Assembly (NCBI GenBank): GCA_021186555.1 | Contig: JAJKFL010000002.1 | Span: 9,795,001 to 9,859,000 of the forward strand | DNA: 64,000 nucleotides | Reading direction: 5' to 3' | DNA from: Reticulitermes speratus | Lineage: Eukaryota > Arthropoda > Insecta > Blattodea > Rhinotermitidae | Part shown: piece by piece, positions 61,301-64,000 of the stretch | Layout of the letters: every line of letters begins with the position of its first letter | How positions within the stretch are numbered: position 1 is the first letter of the stretch | Translations under genes and position numbers: made by a program | The notes under the pieces: generated by a model | Database searches by the model: none | Told to the model about the DNA's origin: nothing | What the model saw: only the letters and a program-made list of their open reading frames with translations

Positions 61301-61679
61301 TAAAGATGGGTAGAAGATGGCACCTTTGTACCAAACTGCACAGTGTCACGTCTCAGATGATCGTTTCTTACCACTTCAGTATTTGTAAAGCTTTGGTCCA
61401 GTATTACTTTTGGGACACTGCTGTTGCTGTAAGTCCTGGAAGGATATACTTTATGCTGTGAAAGAATAAAATCAGTGATCTGACTAGAAGTGCATGTGTG
61501 TGTAAGTTTTTTCTGTTATGTACATACAGGGAACTGGATTTTGGTTGAAGTACTGCATATCGCTAAGATCTGTGCTTCAGAAACAGGGCTTCTATGTCCA
61601 GCTGTCAGCATTTGACTTGACTCACTTGGAAGAATTTTTTATAAACTTGGTGAATCTGCTTACAGGGACAAGGCAAGTC
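58331..61679 (+). CDS. unidentified gene, first coding exons (partial)
   Basis: Exon 58306(or 58277)-58450 holds the ATG at 58331 and encodes MQLLQLGEEDTLLFNSQVNR and TLYALYRDNTEMFTVMWEQQ, ending in phase 0 at a GTAATAAG donor. The next exon starts at 61530 after TACATACAG and continues in frame: GTGFWLKYCISLRSVLQKQG, FYVQLSAFDLTHLEEFFINL, VNLLTGT. It may end at 61679 with AAG before GCAAGT, the standard form of a GC-AG donor. Otherwise the frame runs on to a stop at 61785-61787. The predicted protein is mostly helical, with Leu-rich stretches suggesting an ARM/HEAT-like or other all-helical fold, but I do not recognise the family. CpG depletion and a CpG-rich presumed promoter 3.2 kb upstream suggest a broadly expressed gene. 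Later exons are probably beyond the window. Confidence 0.6.
58508..59261 (-). mobile_element. mariner transposon relic, about 755 bp
   Basis: Ends TGAAGTGTTATCCAAAAGTT and, complemented, CGAAGGTGTTTCCAAAAGTT, next to TA. In broken minus-strand frames there are traces of mariner transposase: HLEFVPPHPMVNQQYDQVL, WVIHYDNALAHSALTVQQ (an Asp-containing catalytic motif) and PCDFLFPRMRALSLKFRNNY. Shorter than an intact mariner (about 1.3 kb) and with many stops, so old. It lies in the intron of the right-hand gene. Confidence 0.85.
59262..61529 (+). other. intron of the right-hand gene, remainder
   Basis: CpG-poor. At 61220-61370 a worn palindromic-repeat segment includes TTTGGTAGATAGGTAC, GTACCAAACTGCACAGTGTC and ACGTCTCAGATGATCG, ends of the P1 type. 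No other feature recognised. Confidence 0.5.
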
Positions 61680-61959
61680 CTTTTCCTTTGTTGTACAGAT
61701 AAGAAGAATGTAACATTTGAAGCTTTTACAGAAAATGAATGCACTAAGCCATTTCAGGCATTCAACCATGAAACTGATGAGTTATAAACATTTTTTAGAT
61801 TTGCTGTGTCTCTCTTTTCAAGACTGATGTGAATGCATGTGTGCATGGAACTTGAGTGATCACTCACAACATTGACCTGAGGACAGTGACAGAACAAGTG
61901 TTGTAACTTTGGTTTTCAGCTTAATCATGATGTGGCTGTCAAACATTTTTTTTGGAAAT

Positions 61960-62066
61960 AACCAGCTTCAAGTCTTCTGGGATGTGATGCTGTGTTGTTG
62001 GATAAGTAGTTTCCTACTACTTGCTCAGTAACACAGTGTCACATTCCAGGAGACTTGAATGTTCTG
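61960..62066 (+). repeat. worn palindromic retroposon (P1-like)
   Basis: AGTCTTCTGGGATGTGATGC and its right partner GTGTCACATTCCAGGAGACT pair around about 60 bases. Same ends as at 54.1 kb, CpGs lost. Confidence 0.6.
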
Positions 62067-63285
62067 TGGCGCTGCCACGAGAACCTCGAATCTCATAAAT
62101 ACTGTGCATTTATAGGCGCATTTGCAAAGGTGCAAAAGGTGACTATGACCTTCCTCATGTCTGTCCGTGTGTCTGTCTGCGTAGAACAACTCTGCTCCTG
62201 GAAGGATTTTCATGAAATTTGATATTTGAGCTGACACACAATATATAATACTTGTTGCTTTTCTACGGCAACAATATCTACACGAACACGCCTTAGTGTT
62301 ACATTTTACGTACATTGCTTGTATTGTTCTGTTCTAATGAAATGGCTGTTACCAGATTATTAGATACATGTGGGGTGGGGCATATCATAGGCGTGGTCAG
62401 AGGGTGGGGAGAGAGGTGTTTCATTTAACAGCACTCTCAGTTGGTAAGATTATTTAGTGTCTGGTGGTAGGATTGAGCAGGTTATAATAAATGTATAACA
62501 AGAAGTGTTGCTTGTGCATGAACTGTAGAAATTACTGTATCTTCTTTACAAATGTACTGAAATACTTCGGTTTAGTGGAGGATTTGTTGGTTGTAAATAG
62601 TGTTGCGTCATAGATCAGTATACTTATAATGTTCTAACGTAAATTGATGCTAGACAGAGTTTGGAGTTTGTAAGCTGTTTTGCAGGAAGTATGACATGCA
62701 TATGCCGTTTACTGATTGATGATACAGCAGACTCTTAGCTGTCCACGGATGGATTATCTGCTGTGCTGATTAACTTACTTAATGGTTTTGCTTGCTTAAT
62801 GTATTATTATTTTCTCAAGTTTGAATTAGCTGTAGTTTCATCCTACCAGCAGTCAGAATTATGGTTTCTAACATGTGCTTCATATACAGTACTGTGTTAC
62901 CAACAAGTTTTCTTTTTTATGACATACAGCATTTTGTAAACAAATGTTGTTCACCAGGGTGAGCCATCCTGTCCCTTTGCAAGGCATTACAGTACAGTTC
63001 AGCTGAGGGAGCAGGTGGTTACGTTGACAGTAGTTACAGTTGTGCATTGCTGGAGGATGCCTACACAGTGTAAACATGTAGTGTTAAGTGTACTCTATAG
63101 ATTATGGATTCCTGTTTTAATTGTAGCAAAATCTTCAGAATGTCAGACACATCTGTCATAAGCTGTGTGAAGATTAGTTCGGGTAAATGTATTATTTGGT
63201 GTGTGATTTGAGGTTTTCACGACATTGTTGACGAAGATTCTCGATTTCTTTTTATTTAATGTTATATATAATCCGTGCAGTTGTC
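62067..63285. other. 3' part of the window, mostly unassigned
   Basis: A piece at 62185-62240 (GGATTTTCATGAAATTTGAT) matches the dispersed repeat at 55.8 kb. No further exon with convincing coding content and splice sites was found. Confidence 0.4.
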
Positions 63286-63286
63286 T

Positions 63287-63710
63287 TCCACACACAAGTT
63301 TTATTTCCAACCACTGCACAAAGTTAGTTTTTACGCTCCTTCATGTTTCAGTTACCTATTGTAGCCATCATCAGGGAGCTACAGTATTATAAAGACAAGC
63401 AGCATATCATATGTTGGTAAATGGTAAACACATATACATTAGCTTTATATAACAGTCATTTAATGTATAGTATTACTAAAATTATTCAGATTAAAATACA
63501 AGTGAAGTATTAAAACATAGAATATAAGAATGTAGAAAGTAAAAAGTAGCCTCCAAATGTCCTGCAGTATCAGATATCTCCTGCTTTTGATGAAGTGGAG
63601 ATCCAAGGTTTTGATACCCGATGATTACTTTATGAGTGCAGTGCAGAACGATCACTCACTAACTTTGTGTAGTAGTTGGAAATAAAACTTGTGTGAAGAT
63701 TCCTGATTGT
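63287..63710 (-). mobile_element. palindromic hammerhead-bearing retroposon, family P2, partial second arm
   Basis: The left stretch CACAAGTTTTATTTCCAAC and CACAAAGTTAG (63292-63330) is matched on the right by ACTAACTTTGTGTAGTAGTT and GGAAATAAAACTTGTG (63659-63695). The hammerhead-like module lies next to the left arm on the minus strand (63379-63335). Confidence 0.65.
63335..63379 (-). ncRNA. hammerhead-ribozyme-like motif with full CTGATGA core
   Basis: Stem I GCTCC, core CTGATGA, stem II GGCTAC AATAG GTAACT (one mismatch), GAAAC, AT, G, then AA and return GGAGC. Stem I has five pairs. U16.1 appears changed to A, which should abolish cleavage. Confidence 0.6.
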
Positions 63711-64000
63711 TTACAAATATTACAGTCTTCAGGAAGATGATGCTATGCTGTTGGTAACTGTCACCAGTATTTTGGAGGAGTTTGCTGCCTGCATATTCAG
63801 GGTAGTCATAGAAGAAAATGTTGCTGGGACAGTTGGTTGCTTTCTGTAGGGAAGGAACAGGTTAGGTGTAGCGAACCAGTAGGAGGGTAGGTGGTTGTTG
63901 GATGCACAGTTATGTGCAGAGCTTGCTAGAGGGAAGAAAAACAGAATGAAGCAGTGGGGGCATGGGGAAGATGATGAAGCACAGCAGGAAGGGGAACTAA
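63711..64000. other. window end, nothing firm
   Basis: 63727-63805 could be read as a phase-compatible exon after the GC-donor exon of the right-hand gene (LQEDDAMLLVTVTSILEEFA). Its DNA also resembles P1 repeat ends (GTCTTC-GG-A-GATGCT-TG), so I leave it uncalled. Confidence 0.3.

Noticed and set aside
63727-63805. third coding exon of the right-hand gene (LQEDDAMLLVTVTSILEEFA)
   Set aside because: The phase fits the GC-donor exon, but the DNA also resembles worn P1 palindromic-repeat ends such as those at 54.1 and 61.97 kb, and no clear donor follows.

Overview
This looks like insect nuclear DNA, probably from a large, repeat-rich genome such as a cockroach, termite or other polyneopteran. 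The evidence is two intron-containing insect genes (COX10 and the glial homeobox gene repo), long introns, and many retroposons and non-autonomous DNA transposons. I saw no prokaryotic operon, viral genome or LTR element.

Layout. (1) 1-3.5 kb: the last three coding exons of COX10 on the + strand; earlier exons lie off the window. (2) 4.0-8.1 kb: a broken CR1-group LINE on the minus strand, with a deleted mariner-group transposon next to or inside its 5' part. (3) 9.7-31 kb: repeat-rich intergenic DNA holding tRNA-derived SINEs of several families, 3' ends of an RTE-like LINE and of an RNase-H-bearing LINE, hAT and pogo-type MITEs, a 16-copy 35-bp satellite, and palindromic retroposons. (4) 32.2-47.0 kb: a complete repo gene with 4 coding exons, 474 codons and an intron cutting the homeodomain at its fifth residue. 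(5) 47-54.7 kb: CpG-poor flank with palindromic retroposons and a CpG-rich TTAA-flanked element. (6) 54.8-61.8 kb: a third gene on the + strand that I could not identify, with a CpG-rich candidate promoter/first exon, a 40-codon first coding exon and one further coding exon. It is interrupted by SINE, LINE, hAT and mariner copies and probably runs off the window.

The most interesting signal is a set of palindromic elements in which an inverted-repeat arm encodes a type I hammerhead-ribozyme-like core (CUGANGA, stem II, GAAA, minimal stem III, UH, stem I). All three stems covary between copies. Several copies are bounded by 12-20 bp direct repeats, and one copy (37.3-37.9 kb) has two identical 172-bp arms. 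This matches what is known of hammerheads in Penelope-like elements and small retrozymes, but the inverted-arm form and the density here deserve study.

A second broad signal is the CpG landscape. COX10 and the right-hand gene sit in CpG-depleted DNA, while the repo locus keeps its CpGs. Copies of the same repeats have lost CpGs in the first kind of DNA and kept them in the second, as expected if broadly expressed gene bodies are germline-methylated and developmental loci are not. The genes share no evident pathway: COX10 makes heme O for cytochrome oxidase in mitochondria, and Repo is a nuclear glial transcription factor.
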